A stretch of 64,000 nucleotides of DNA from Solobacterium moorei (GTDB lineage: Bacteria > Bacillota_I > Bacilli_A > Erysipelotrichales > Erysipelotrichaceae). Under the pieces are notes generated by a model. The model saw only the letters and a list, made by a program, of their open reading frames with translations. It ran no database searches and was not told the origin of the DNA. Of the stretch, positions 9,601 through 18,927 are shown in pieces. The stretch lies in the NCBI RefSeq assembly GCF_036323475.1, contig NZ_AP028934.1, positions 496,001-560,000 of the forward strand. The letters run 5' to 3'. A program made the position numbers and the translations under genes. Within the stretch, counting starts at the first letter, position 1. Each line of letters begins with the position of its first letter.

Positions 9601-12600
9601 TTTCAAAGGTTTCCTCCATGAACTGCTGAATATAATCGGCATCAATCCATGTTGCACCCAAACGCACATCAATCTCGGACGCATCCAAGTCCTTCGGCTG
9701 TGCTTTCTGCAAGGCTTCCACATTGATGTGGAAGGAAGAATCCCTGTCTGCCGCCATCTGTGCGACACGCAGCTTGCTTCTTACATCACCGGAAAGGTAA
9801 TCATCGGCAGTCTGCCATCCAACTTCCACAGCATCGGGAGCCATCGGGTCTTTGAAGATCACCCCTCGAAGCTCTGCCTGAATCGCATCGTATTCTCCAG
9901 GTGTTCCAAGCAGCTGTGCCATAAACGGCAAATCCACCTTGCCACGCTCACCGATAGAGATTGCCAGAGCTTCGGACGGCGTATCCACGCTCGTCACTCT
10001 GCGTTCCGGCTTGATGGTTCGCTTGGTGAACATATCCGCCTTGCTTTTCAGATTGCCGTCCTCATCCACATTTTCCAGAGAACACAGGAGATAGTAGGAG
10101 GAATCGTCAGCAAATGCCTGACCATTGGCTCGATTATTGATAAGCCCGTTCTTTGCGGCAAACGCATCGTAGGCATCATTCAGTTCTGCCTGTTTCTGAG
10201 TAATCATTTCATCCGGGTAATCCTCAAGCTGAAATTCGATCAGCTCGTTGACGATACCACGAAGTTCCACCATGCCCATCACACGGTCTTTTGCTTTCTC
10301 ATTCAGGTCTACACGGCGCATCAGGGAGTTTTCACGGAAGTACACATTGCCATCCACCACGGTATAAGAGAAATTCTTTACATCCGGGGTTGCAGGAATG
10401 GTTTCGATTTCCTTACCCTTGTCAGCTTCGGGAAGCTCCACAGCCTGATAGGTTCCTTGGATGTGGGAAACTGCTTCTTTCAGAAGTTCGGACAGTTCCA
10501 TGCCCTCAATGGGACGCACTGTAATGTCCATGTCGTAGGCGGTACTTTCTTCCACCGTATCGCCCAGAACCATTTCAGGATGAGCGACAAAGTAGCTGTT
10601 CATGGTGTGTCCTTCTTCGGTGCGGTCAAGGTTTACCCATTCCGGTACAATGTCAATCGGATGGTCACGCTTTTGCAGGAACAGGATGTCGGACACGACT
10701 TCCGTGCCTGCGTTTTTCTTAAAGGCATCGTTTGGCAGACGGATTGCACCAAGCAGTTCCGCCCTCTGCGCCATATATCGCCTTGCGTCAGAGTTCTTGG
10801 AATCCATGGTGTAACGGCTTGTCACAAAAGCGACCACACCACCGGGACGAACCTGATCCAAAGCCTTGGCAAAGAAATAGTTGTGAATGGAGAATCCCAG
10901 CTTGTCATACGGCTTGTCGGACACTTTGTAGTTGCCGAAAGGGACATTACCCACAGCCAGATCGTAAAAGTCTCGGCGGTCTGTCGTTTCAAAACCGGCT
11001 ACTTTGATTTCTGCGTTGGGATAGAGCTTCTGAGCAATTCTGCCGGTGATGGAATCCAGTTCCACACCATACAAACGGCTGCTCTGCATTTCAGGAGGGA
11101 GCATACCAAAGAAGTTGCCGATACCCATAGCAGGCTCCAGAATATTTCCTGTTTCAAAGCCCATCTGTCCGACCGCATCGTAGATGGAGCGAATGACCGT
11201 AGGGCTGGTGTAATGTGCGTTCAGGGTGGAAGCTCTTGCCGCAGCATATTCATCTTCGGAAAGCAGGTTTTTCAGTGTCTGATACTCCTTCGCCCAATTT
11301 CCCTTGTCCGGGTCAAAGGCATCTGCCAGACCGCCCCAACCGACATAATTCGACAAAATCTCCTGTTCTTCGGTAGTGGCGTTCCTGTTCTCGCTTTCCA
11401 GTTTGAACAGAGTTTCAATGGCTGCGATGTTTCTTGCGAATTTCTGCTTCGGTCCACCTTCACCGATGTTGTCATCCGTGATGTGGAAGTTCACCGCAGG
11501 AACAGGTGGGATTTCTCTGGTGGTGATGGACTGCTCAAGCTGAGCGATAATGTCCATGACTTCGGCATTCTGCCATCCGTCCACCTGGGCATAATCCTGA
11601 ATGATGGTGTCCTTTCCATCTACGCACTGTACGAAGTCCAGACTACCCGGCAGATCTCTGGTATTCATTGCACCCAGGGCTTTTCTCTGCGTGTCAGGAA
11701 GTGCATAGTAGGCTCGCAGGGCATCATCAAAGGAACTGTATTCCTTGATGTCCAGCGCACCCCGCTTCTGAATGTCCTCGGCAACATAAAAATGATCGAT
11801 GAAGTGTTCCGGTTCCTGCTGTTCGGGTTCCGCACTGGCTCTGACCTGTGCGTGTGCCTTTTCGTCAGGGTAGTCCCCATAGATACGGATGCACTTATGC
11901 TCCTGCTGATCGTAAACGGCAGCACCATCGTACTTGAATCCGTCATCCTCCATGGTTCCGTCCACATAGCCCTGGGCAGCTTTTTCCGCTTCTTCCAGAG
12001 TGTAGTAGTCCAGTTTATCATCGAAGCCGTTTTCAAAGTGATGGTAGGCGGCAACCAGATAGCGGGGAGCCATGCGCTCCTCGTAGCTGTTAATCATCTC
12101 AGGTGTCAGCCATTCTGGTTTGTCGGGAATCATTTCATACAGCTCACGCATCTTGGCAATCTGTGCATGGCGGTTGCCTGCCCACAGATGCTTTTCGCTG
12201 TGCTGTCCTGCACCAAGGAAGTATTCGCAGTCCATACGCAGACGGTCTAACAGCTGATACTCAGGGGTGTAGTCCCTCGGTTCGGTTTTGCCCAGAAAAT
12301 CCTCTGTAACGGGCTTTTCTTCGGTTTGGGCATCAACCCTTACCGCATGGTTTCTTTCGTCCTGAGAGAGCATACGCTCGAAATTCTCACGATTCTCGGC
12401 ACGGAAGATGGGATAAGCAAGCGTAGGGTCACGCAGCTGAACTTCTCTGTCCGTGATCTGCTCCACACGGAAAGCTGTATCGTCCAGATATACCGTGTCA
12501 CCGACCTGATAATTCCATTTCGGTTCCTCGGAAGCAGATGCTTCCACAACTTCGGCAGGCTCTGCCACAGGCGCTTCTGGCTGAACCGACTCCATCGCAG

Positions 12601-15001
12601 CTACGGACTGACGAACTTCCTCCAAATAGTCATTGGCAAGCCATTCGTCCGTGAAGTATTCCGTAACGCCTTCCGGGTCTACATAGTAGTCATCGGTCTG
12701 ATTATCCCAGATCGCATACTCGCCATCCTCGGTATCAATCACTGCGAAACGGTCATAAACATCTTCCAACGGATCAGTTTTAGCTTCTTCGATAGCCTGT
12801 CGTTCCGCTTCTTCCTCCGGGCTGAGGTAGCGTCCCTTTCGTATCAGACCGTCGATTCTCTGCACCACCTGCGCCCAGGACATCTGCAATTTATCGCAAC
12901 CGCTCTTGGTGTAAGCAACACCCTTGGCATCGTGATCCTGACCGCTGTGCGTTGCACCAGAGCAGGCATGGGAATGACCACCGGTTCCGTATTCATGCTT
13001 CAGGAAGTCCATCTTTTCCTTGGCAGAATGATTCTCCTGCCAGTAGTTATAAATACGGGCTTTACCACCGGAAAAGCCGCTTCCACGGGTCAAGTCTGCA
13101 TTGACTTCATCATCCGTAATGAACTGGCGGACAAGGGGCATCTGCATCATATCGGTCTGATACTCACGCAAAGGCATATTCAACTCATACAGCTGTTTCT
13201 GAATGAGATTCAGCTTGTGATAGTGAAAACGAAGCAGATCGGGATTTTCCGCAAGGGTTTTTCTAAATTCCGAATACTGCTGTACCAAGGTTGCGTGGAA
13301 ACGAGGGTCATCCAACTTTTCAGCCAAGTCTGCGGTTTCGTCAGGGAAACCACGAAACGGTTCCTGATGAAGAATTGCCAGATAGTTGCTGGAACGGGCT
13401 TCTTCACTCAAATCGTGATAAAGATGCCACAGGGATTCTGCCAACTTCTGACGCTCATATCCGGATGCTTCTACCAGTTCCACATTAGTTGCGAACCGAC
13501 CATTTTCAAGCAGTTCTCCAATGCGCTCGGCAACCGTTTCCCAAGAAACGATCTGCGCTCTGGGGCTGTCAATGGCAGAGGAACCTTTGGCAAGGTGGAT
13601 ACCGTCCTCGGCATACCACGCACAGATATTCCCGCTATCTTCTTTCAGACCATAGCCGCCGTGATAGACCTGCTTTAAGGTCTGAACGATTTCTTCCAAC
13701 GGCTTCTGCTTCATATATTCCAGCGCTACGACTTTTCGGGCTTCATCGGTATTGCTACCAAGCAGAAGGAAGTGGTCGATTTCTTCCTGGGCAAAAGAAA
13801 AAGCAGAGGGCGTAAAGCTCTCTGCTCGGTCGATAAAACTGATTTGTTCATTTTCGGAGAGGAAAAGGTTCAGACTCAGCTGTTGATAAGCTCCGTCATC
13901 ACGACTTCCTCCGCCTGTGCTTTCAGGCTGTTCATGTGCTGCACCCACGCCATCTGCTGCGTTTCCTTGTCCGGTGCGGGGCTGTCCTTCAGGTACTGCT
14001 CCATCAGAAACTCCACTCTGGCTTTCGCTGTTTCCTCGATCTCCCACAGGTGCGGGAACAGGCTCTCCGTCAGAATCATGTCGTTCAGGAGCATCGGATT
14101 GTTCTGTTCCAAAAATGCTCGACGCATCCTGCCGTACTTGCCCAGAGGTTTCTCTCCCTCGTTCTCCAACTGAAGGTTCGGAATCTGATAATCTCCGGCC
14201 TGTCTGTAAGTCATCTCGCTCATAATCTGTACTCCTTTCGGTAGCTTTAATCTGCTCATGTTCTCCAATCGCTTTTTCGATTTCCTGAAACATCCTTGTG
14301 CTGATGGCATTCACCGCAGTACCAAGGGCATTTACCGTCTGTCTGGTGTTAAAATCAAACACCTTCTGGAAATCCTCATGCTCGAAGTAGTTGTCGGGAC
14401 TTTCCACGAACCGGCAATACATCGTATAGGATACGCTGTTTGCCACCGCATTTTTGAAAGCTACTTCGATGTTGAGTTCATCATACTCCTCAAGGAAGCT
14501 GTTGGCAACGATGTCGAGGAACTGCTTTTTGTAATCGTCCCAATACTCAGCCGCCAGTGCGGATGCAATATCTTCAAGCTGTGCTTCCAGTACCCCGTCA
14601 GCGGCAACACCGAAGGTACGCTCCATCGCTTCCATGACATAGGAGCGGTTTTCAGGCGTCACCTCCCACGGTTTCAGTTCCGGGGAAGAACGGCGAACGC
14701 CGGTATCCGCCACATCAAACACATAGCGCAGATACGGTTTATCCCTGTTCATCACAAACAGAGCAATGCCGGTAGAGCCACGCTTTACATATCTGCGGTA
14801 ATTTTCAGCGTTCCAGTCCTCATAGGGCTTGCAAAAGGTCGCATTGGGGCGCTGAGCATAAATCATCACCTGTTCCGGATAGGTGAACTCATAGTTGCGG
14901 GACATCGTTCTCAAAAACGAAGTCCAGTTATCTGTGTTCGAGGTGATTTTCCCAATCGTTTCTTTTGCTAATCCGGAATAAAATCGCTCTTTTGCGTTCA
15001 T
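6671..15001 (-). CDS. Giant polyvalent protein: ArdC-like, LPD domains, N6-adenine methylase, SNF2-type helicase
   Basis: 2776 residues. The N-terminus (~1-110) resembles ArdC-type antirestriction proteins. A polar low-complexity linker follows at ~255-370, then a long LPD-type region. The methylase part has a SAM-binding ILEPAMGIGNFFG near 1290 and catalytic NVPF near 1350. The helicase part has HEVGAGKT near 1960 (Walker A), VDESHAF near 2127 (Walker B), TGTPVSNS, and QRNGRIIRQGN near 2457. Proteins of this layout are standard in Tn1549/CTn4-like ICEs and are thought to protect incoming DNA and act at establishment. Intact throughout, with no frameshift. TAATG coupling to mobC. Long plus-strand frames inside it are shadows. 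Confidence 0.85.
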   Translation of the reverse strand: MNAKERFYSGLAKETIGKITSNTDNWTSFLRTMSRNYEFTYPEQVMIYAQRPNATFCKPYEDWNAENYRRYVKRGSTGIALFVMNRDKPYLRYVFDVADTGVRRSSPELKPWEVTPENRSYVMEAMERTFGVAADGVLEAQLEDIASALAAEYWDDYKKQFLDIVANSFLEEYDELNIEVAFKNAVANSVSYTMYCRFVESPDNYFEHEDFQKVFDFNTRQTVNALGTAVNAISTRMFQEIEKAIGEHEQIKATERSTDYERDDLQTGRRLSDSEPSVGERGRETSGQVRQDASSIFGTEQSDAPERHDSDGEPVPAPVGDRGNSESQSGVSDGAVPEGQPRTGQGNAADGVGAAHEQPESTGGGSRDDGAYQQLSLNLFLSENEQISFIDRAESFTPSAFSFAQEEIDHFLLLGSNTDEARKVVALEYMKQKPLEEIVQTLKQVYHGGYGLKEDSGNICAWYAEDGIHLAKGSSAIDSPRAQIVSWETVAERIGELLENGRFATNVELVEASGYERQKLAESLWHLYHDLSEEARSSNYLAILHQEPFRGFPDETADLAEKLDDPRFHATLVQQYSEFRKTLAENPDLLRFHYHKLNLIQKQLYELNMPLREYQTDMMQMPLVRQFITDDEVNADLTRGSGFSGGKARIYNYWQENHSAKEKMDFLKHEYGTGGHSHACSGATHSGQDHDAKGVAYTKSGCDKLQMSWAQVVQRIDGLIRKGRYLSPEEEAERQAIEEAKTDPLEDVYDRFAVIDTEDGEYAIWDNQTDDYYVDPEGVTEYFTDEWLANDYLEEVRQSVAAMESVQPEAPVAEPAEVVEASASEEPKWNYQVGDTVYLDDTAFRVEQITDREVQLRDPTLAYPIFRAENRENFERMLSQDERNHAVRVDAQTEEKPVTEDFLGKTEPRDYTPEYQLLDRLRMDCEYFLGAGQHSEKHLWAGNRHAQIAKMRELYEMIPDKPEWLTPEMINSYEERMAPRYLVAAYHHFENGFDDKLDYYTLEEAEKAAQGYVDGTMEDDGFKYDGAAVYDQQEHKCIRIYGDYPDEKAHAQVRASAEPEQQEPEHFIDHFYVAEDIQKRGALDIKEYSSFDDALRAYYALPDTQRKALGAMNTRDLPGSLDFVQCVDGKDTIIQDYAQVDGWQNAEVMDIIAQLEQSITTREIPPVPAVNFHITDDNIGEGGPKQKFARNIAAIETLFKLESENRNATTEEQEILSNYVGWGGLADAFDPDKGNWAKEYQTLKNLLSEDEYAAARASTLNAHYTSPTVIRSIYDAVGQMGFETGNILEPAMGIGNFFGMLPPEMQSSRLYGVELDSITGRIAQKLYPNAEIKVAGFETTDRRDFYDLAVGNVPFGNYKVSDKPYDKLGFSIHNYFFAKALDQVRPGGVVAFVTSRYTMDSKNSDARRYMAQRAELLGAIRLPNDAFKKNAGTEVVSDILFLQKRDHPIDIVPEWVNLDRTEEGHTMNSYFVAHPEMVLGDTVEESTAYDMDITVRPIEGMELSELLKEAVSHIQGTYQAVELPEADKGKEIETIPATPDVKNFSYTVVDGNVYFRENSLMRRVDLNEKAKDRVMGMVELRGIVNELIEFQLEDYPDEMITQKQAELNDAYDAFAAKNGLINNRANGQAFADDSSYYLLCSLENVDEDGNLKSKADMFTKRTIKPERRVTSVDTPSEALAISIGERGKVDLPFMAQLLGTPGEYDAIQAELRGVIFKDPMAPDAVEVGWQTADDYLSGDVRSKLRVAQMAADRDSSFHINVEALQKAQPKDLDASEIDVRLGATWIDADYIQQFMEETFETPYYLRRSIEVKFSELTAEWRINGKSSPNYNDVAAYVTYGTERANAYRILEETLNLKDIRIYDTIEDADGKQKRVLNKKETTLAQQKQQAIKDAFRDWIWRDPHRRETLSTKYNELFNSTRPREYDGSHIRFGGMNPDITLREHQRNAIAHVLYGGNTLLAHEVGAGKTFEMAASAMESKRLGLSQKSLFVVPNHLTLQWANEFLHLYPSAKLLVATKKDFETANRKKFCARIATGDYDAVIIGHSQFEKIPLSAERQERQLREQIDEIEGAIAELKWQRGENFTIKQMEKTRKSLEARLDKLLAADKKDDVITFEQLGVDRLFVDESHAFKNLFLYTKMRNVAGLSTSEAQKSSDMFMKCRYMDELTGGRGVIFATGTPVSNSMTELYTVMRYLQYSTLQQKNLTHFDSWASTFGETTTAIELAPEGTGYRARTRFAKFFNLPELMNMFKEVADIKTSDQLHLPVPEAKFETVVVQPSEYQKDMVASLSERAADVHAGIVDPSVDNMLKITSDGRKLGLDQRLMNTLLPDDPDSKLNACVGNILRIWQDGQADKLTQLVFCDLSTPKNDGTFNVYDDVKTKLIANGVPAEEVAFIHDADTEAKKKDLFAKVRTGQVRVLLGSTQKMGAGTNVQDKLVAVHHLDVGWRPSDMTQRNGRIIRQGNRNKEVQVYQYVTEGTFDAYLYQTLENKQKFISQIMTSKSPVRSCDDVDEQALSYAEIKALCAGNPLIKEKMDLDIDVARLKVLKADHQSQQYRMEDKLLKYFPAEIEKQTGYIHGFEADIKTVEAHPQIADGFCGMEIMGKAYTEKADAGEILLAACKDTKSADPVPLGSYRGFQMELSFDSFRNEFDVTLKGAVSHRVALGTDARGNITRLDNALAGILERLERANEQLNNLYNQQEAAKAEVGKPFPQEAELTAKSQRLAELDAALNMEDSVENRDERSESERPSVLADLKSKAEHIPPAKYSETREEVL

Positions 15002-15019
15002 TGTATCCCTCCAATCCTA

Positions 15020-15226
15020 TCAATCCGGATAAAGGTTCAGCTTCTCAAAGGCGGCATCGTCCATGGCTGAAACTTTACGGAGAACCGAGTCTGCCAAAGC
15101 AAAAAGCTCTGACTCGTCCTCCGAAAGCTGTTCCTTCATCAGTGTCAGTGCTTCACACAGCCCTGACCTTGTGCCAGGGCTGTAAAGCATCATCATGTTC
15201 CGCTCATCCTGTGTGAAATCCATCAT
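15020..15226 (-). CDS. Transposon-transfer assisting (TTRAP) family protein
   Basis: 68 residues, acidic and helical, with the family layout: FTQDE near the start, YSPGTRSGLCEAL, then EDESELFALADSVLRKV. Small proteins of this kind accompany the giant methylase-helicase in Tn1549/CTn4-like ICEs. The start overlaps the upstream stop (TGAATGATGG), so translation is coupled. Precise role unknown. Confidence 0.75.
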   Translation of the reverse strand: MMDFTQDERNMMMLYSPGTRSGLCEALTLMKEQLSEDESELFALADSVLRKVSAMDDAAFEKLNLYPD

Positions 15227-15819
15227 TCAATCTCCCTTTCCGGGTGGCTCTTGGGCGGCTTATGGGAAACATCCGGCACGGGCTTTTCCTTTAACTGCTC
15301 CAACACCGAAGGACGTTCCTCTAATCCGGACGCTTTTCCGTTATTGATGATACCGTCAATCATCCCATAATCATCTTCCATTGCCATCTCTGCGTTTTTC
15401 AGGTAGTTTTCGGACTTCATAAAGTTTTCCAGCTTCTGAAACCCAACAGAATCTACATAGTGAAAGGATACCTCACCGACTACCTTTAAGGCTACGATGT
15501 CGCTGACCGACATACTGTGACCACGGAAATCATCCGGGCGGTCAATATTGAACTTTACATACAAATCTTCCAGCTGCCGATTCACATCCTCGGACATAGA
15601 AATGGAGCCATGATAGACCACCTCGTAACGGTCAATCTCAGGCTCCATTTCTTTCTTCTGAAGGTAGCTGTAATTTGCAAACATGAGCGGGATATTATCG
15701 TCTACATCTTCCCGCAGCTGAAGAATCGCATAGGAATCCGTGGGGCTTTCCAGAAAAGCAACCATTCTGTCATCCGGGGTGGTATTTCCGTGAACATCAT
15801 CCCATTTTTCGTTTTTCAT
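15223..15819 (-). CDS. YodL/DUF4316-type ICE accessory protein
   Basis: 198 residues. Start at 15819 chosen for its AAGGAGG site 8 bases upstream; the frame is open to 15921 inside the preceding gene. A YodL-like segment lies at ~30-90 (YAILQLREDVDDNIPLMFAN, then YEVVYHG), followed by a DUF4316-like C-terminus that ends in a Pro/Lys-rich tail. Such proteins are ubiquitous between topB and the giant gene in this ICE family; no biochemical role is known. Confidence 0.7.
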   Translation of the reverse strand: MKNEKWDDVHGNTTPDDRMVAFLESPTDSYAILQLREDVDDNIPLMFANYSYLQKKEMEPEIDRYEVVYHGSISMSEDVNRQLEDLYVKFNIDRPDDFRGHSMSVSDIVALKVVGEVSFHYVDSVGFQKLENFMKSENYLKNAEMAMEDDYGMIDGIINNGKASGLEERPSVLEQLKEKPVPDVSHKPPKSHPEREIE

Positions 15820-15832
15820 ATCCGTGTCCTCC

Positions 15833-16678
15833 TTATCGTTCAGGCTCTTTGCGTTTGGGAGAGGGACTGGCAGGCGCAGCTTTTTCTGCGGCCTGTGCCA
15901 GTTTTTCCATGACCGACTCACGCTTCGGAGAGTCGAGCTTATCCAGCTGACTTTTCAGCACTTTGGCAACCTCAACCGCAGTTTCCTCACGGGCTTCTTC
16001 AATGGCTGTATTCAGGAACTCACGATACGGAGCCGTATTACCAGCGGCAAGATCTGCCTTGATTTCTTGGATATGCGCCTGCACATCATCGACCTGATCC
16101 ATATATTCATAGGGGTCGAAGTTCTCTGCAAAACGGTCGAGCTTAAAAGCAAGCTCAGCGATAGGGTCATTGACCACCACCGCCTGTCTGCCGACTTCAA
16201 AAGCCTGCTCCATGACATCCTCATAGAACATTGCCCGCAGTTCCCGGCGCTCCAGCCCGAAGGATTCCAGAATATCCCGGCGGACTTCGAGCATGGACAG
16301 TTCAGGGTTATCAACCTGACCGCCATCAATCTCGTTGTAGTTTTCATCCAACAGGGTGTAGTCGTAACCATCTTCGCAGGTCTGCACCGCAAGGATTCTA
16401 TCCTTTCCGACCTTCCATGCGGCTTCATCGCCCATAATCTCAGGCTCCGGCATATAGCTTGCGCCGTTGCGCTCCATAATTTCTGCAAACTGGCAGATAT
16501 GAAACACATTGTATCCGATCTGCGTATGATACTCGTCAATGAAGGTGCAGGGCTTCACAACCATTTCATCCGGGTAGTGAATCTGCACACAGCTGCCATC
16601 GGGGATATGAAACAAATCCTTATAATGGCTGTCGATAAATCGGATTTCCTTACCATCCGGGTTGTACTCATTTGTCAT
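15833..16678 (-). CDS. LPD16-like ICE accessory protein
   Basis: 281 residues. The first ~75 residues form a small domain (RFIDSHYKDLFHIPDG...). Next comes a segment typical of LPD16 domains (DGYDYTLLDENYNEIDGGQVDN, ~105-125), then a helical charged C-terminus ending in a Lys/Arg-rich tail. The start overlaps the topB stop by 4 bases (ATGA). Function unknown; the large-polyvalent-protein-associated domains are thought to act during establishment of incoming DNA. Confidence 0.65.
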   Translation of the reverse strand: MTNEYNPDGKEIRFIDSHYKDLFHIPDGSCVQIHYPDEMVVKPCTFIDEYHTQIGYNVFHICQFAEIMERNGASYMPEPEIMGDEAAWKVGKDRILAVQTCEDGYDYTLLDENYNEIDGGQVDNPELSMLEVRRDILESFGLERRELRAMFYEDVMEQAFEVGRQAVVVNDPIAELAFKLDRFAENFDPYEYMDQVDDVQAHIQEIKADLAAGNTAPYREFLNTAIEEAREETAVEVAKVLKSQLDKLDSPKRESVMEKLAQAAEKAAPASPSPKRKEPER

Positions 16679-18750
16679 TTGCGCTTTCCTCCATTTTCAA
16701 ATTCCATACTGAACTTCGTTTTGCCATCATCTGATACCTCCATAAAGACGGTGGCATCAAAGGTGTTGCCCGTTCTTTCGGACTTGCAATTCTTGAGCTT
16801 TACCTTGCCGGAACCAAGCAATTTCTGCGCCGTGGCAGAAGTCATGCTCTTGCCGATGCTCGCAAAGTAGCGATTGTTTTTCCAGAGGGCAAATTTGCAA
16901 GCTCTGTTGGAACAGAAAAATGCCTTGGCTTTGTCCTCTACAGCACTGCCGCAGAGCGGGCATTTGCCGATAGAATTGGCTTCTTTCGACATCATAACCT
17001 CGGAATCACGGATTACTTCATAGTTCTGAATCAGACCGGCAATCACATCTTTGATCTCGTCCATAAAGTCCTCGCTGGCATATTCGCCTTTCTCAATGAG
17101 CAACAATTTTTCTTCCCAATCCGCCGTCATGGATGGGGACTGAATCTGTTCCGGCATGACTGTTACCAGAGCCGTACCCTTGTGGGTCGGAATCAGGTGT
17201 TTGGTTTTCTTATCACCCTTACGCTCCAGAAAACCGATGCGAACCAGCTTCTCAATGATACCGGCACGGGTCGCAGGCGTTCCCAAACCTTTGCGCTCCA
17301 CCTCATCAGGCATTTCGTCCGCACCGGCAGTTTCCATAGCAGAAAGCAGAGTATCCTCGGTAAAGTGTTTAGGGGGAGATGTTTTCCCTTCCTTGATTTC
17401 CGTGCCGCTGACGGTCATTTCGTCACCAACGGAAACAGAAGGGAGTGTCTGCACGTTTTCGTCGGATTTTGTCGAATCATTTTTCTGAACCAGAGCTTTC
17501 CATCCATCCTGCACAACAGTTTTGCCTTTGGTGGAAAACACGGTACCGCCACAGTCCAGCTCAATAACTGTCTCTGCGTATCGGTGCGGATCGCCAACAG
17601 CTACGCACAACCGATTCGAGATCAGTTGCAAAATTGCAAGTTCACCCTTGGGAAGTTCGCTCAGATTGCATTTCTGCAATTCTCTGGTCGGAATGATGGC
17701 ATGGTGATCTGTGACCTTTTTGTTATTCACAACCTGCTCTGCATGAACTGGTATGTTATCCACATCCTCCACGGGGAATGTGTGGAAAGCCAGCTTTACG
17801 AGGTCGGTCAGGCTATGTGCCATATCTTCCGTCAGAAACCTGCTGTCGGTACGGGGATAAGTGACCAGTTTCTTTTCATAGAGGTTCTGCGTGTAGTCCA
17901 AGGTCTGCTGTGCCGTGTAGCCAAGCACACGGTTGGCTTCTCTCTGTAAACTGGTCAGGTCATAGAGCGCAGGCGGCTTTTCTGTTTTCTCCTTACATTC
18001 AGCTTTCTGAACGATTGCCACCGAACAGCTTTGTTTGACAGCTTCGGCTGCTGCCTTGGTTTTGAAGCGTTCGCTTGCAGCCGTAAAACCATCCAATCCA
18101 ATCTGAACTGTGTAGAACAGTTCAGGCTTGAATGCGGAAATGGCAGCTTCTCGCATAACAGCCATAGCAAGGGTAGGGGTCATAACACGACCAACATTCA
18201 GGGTCTGCCCGTAAAGGGTCGAAAAAAGTCGAGTAGCGTTAATACCAACAATCCAGTCGGCTCGTTCTCGACACAGTGCTGCTTCATACAAAGCATCATA
18301 TTCCGTTCCAGACCTGAGATTTTCAAAGCCCTCCTTGATTGCTACATCTTCCATCGAGGAAATCCAAAGCCGCTCAAACGGCTTTCTGCACCCGGCTTTG
18401 TGGTACACCAACCGAAAGATCAGCTCGCCCTCACGACCGGCATCTGTTGCACACACAAGACTCGCAACATCTTCTCTGGCCATGAGCTTTTTCAGAATCC
18501 CAAACTGTTTTTTCGTACCGGCAGAAACCTCATACTGCCAGTCCATCGGGAAGATAGGAAGGTCTGCATAAGCCCATTTGCTGTACTTCGCATCATAGAC
18601 TTCCGGCTGTGCCAGCTCCACCAAATGCCCTACACACCAGCTGACCACATATCCGTTTCCCTCTAAGTAGCCATCCTCACGCTTGGCAGCACCTAACACT
18701 TTGGCAATACTCTGTGCAACCGAAGGCTTTTCAGCCAAAACTAATTTCAT
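16675..18750 (-). CDS. topB: DNA topoisomerase III
   Basis: Type IA topoisomerase, decatenating or relaxing DNA by strand passage, here probably serving element transfer or replication. TOPRIM motif ATDAGREGE near residue 103, catalytic Tyr in YPRTDSR near 299, and a C-terminal zinc-ribbon-like segment (CPLCGS...CSNRAC). ATG 18750 is preferred over ATG 18756 because GGAG then has 9-base spacing. 691 residues is normal for ICE-borne TopB. A terminator-like hairpin sits immediately upstream of the ribosome binding site. Confidence 0.92.
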   Translation of the reverse strand: MKLVLAEKPSVAQSIAKVLGAAKREDGYLEGNGYVVSWCVGHLVELAQPEVYDAKYSKWAYADLPIFPMDWQYEVSAGTKKQFGILKKLMAREDVASLVCATDAGREGELIFRLVYHKAGCRKPFERLWISSMEDVAIKEGFENLRSGTEYDALYEAALCRERADWIVGINATRLFSTLYGQTLNVGRVMTPTLAMAVMREAAISAFKPELFYTVQIGLDGFTAASERFKTKAAAEAVKQSCSVAIVQKAECKEKTEKPPALYDLTSLQREANRVLGYTAQQTLDYTQNLYEKKLVTYPRTDSRFLTEDMAHSLTDLVKLAFHTFPVEDVDNIPVHAEQVVNNKKVTDHHAIIPTRELQKCNLSELPKGELAILQLISNRLCVAVGDPHRYAETVIELDCGGTVFSTKGKTVVQDGWKALVQKNDSTKSDENVQTLPSVSVGDEMTVSGTEIKEGKTSPPKHFTEDTLLSAMETAGADEMPDEVERKGLGTPATRAGIIEKLVRIGFLERKGDKKTKHLIPTHKGTALVTVMPEQIQSPSMTADWEEKLLLIEKGEYASEDFMDEIKDVIAGLIQNYEVIRDSEVMMSKEANSIGKCPLCGSAVEDKAKAFFCSNRACKFALWKNNRYFASIGKSMTSATAQKLLGSGKVKLKNCKSERTGNTFDATVFMEVSDDGKTKFSMEFENGGKRK

Positions 18751-18768
18751 TTGCATCTGCTCCTTTCA

Positions 18769-18811
18769 CAAAAAAATAAGCAGCCACACACCGTAGTGCA
18801 TGACTGCTATG
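18769..18811 (-). terminator. Terminator-like hairpin in front of topB
   Basis: Minus-strand RNA AGCAGUCA pairs with UGGCUGCU (one U-G) with an inner CAC/GTG, followed by TTATTTTTTT. It lies 8 bases before the topB ribosome binding site, so it would block transcription into topB unless read through. Confidence 0.7.
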
Positions 18812-18878
18812 TAAAAAGTTCGGAAAGGATTTTTGCAACCTGATACAATTTTCTGTTCTACAATCTCCGTCATAATAA

Positions 18879-18919
18879 AAATATCTCCATCATTTCAAAA
18901 GAGAATGACGGAGATATTT
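18879..18919 (-). terminator. Terminator of the ATPase cassette
   Basis: Minus-strand stem AAATATCTCC(G)TCATT with AATGA(T)GGAGATATTT, followed by TTATT, starting 9 bases after the stop of the ATPase gene. An overlapping CTCCGTCAT/ATGACGGAG repeat gives an alternative fold. Confidence 0.75.
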
Positions 18920-18927
18920 CACCTTGC

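Noticed and set aside
9149-13678. Very long plus-strand open frames (1033 and 450 codons)
   Set aside because: They lie antisense to the giant methylase-helicase gene, have no ribosome binding sites or recognisable domains, and their composition is that of a shadow frame.
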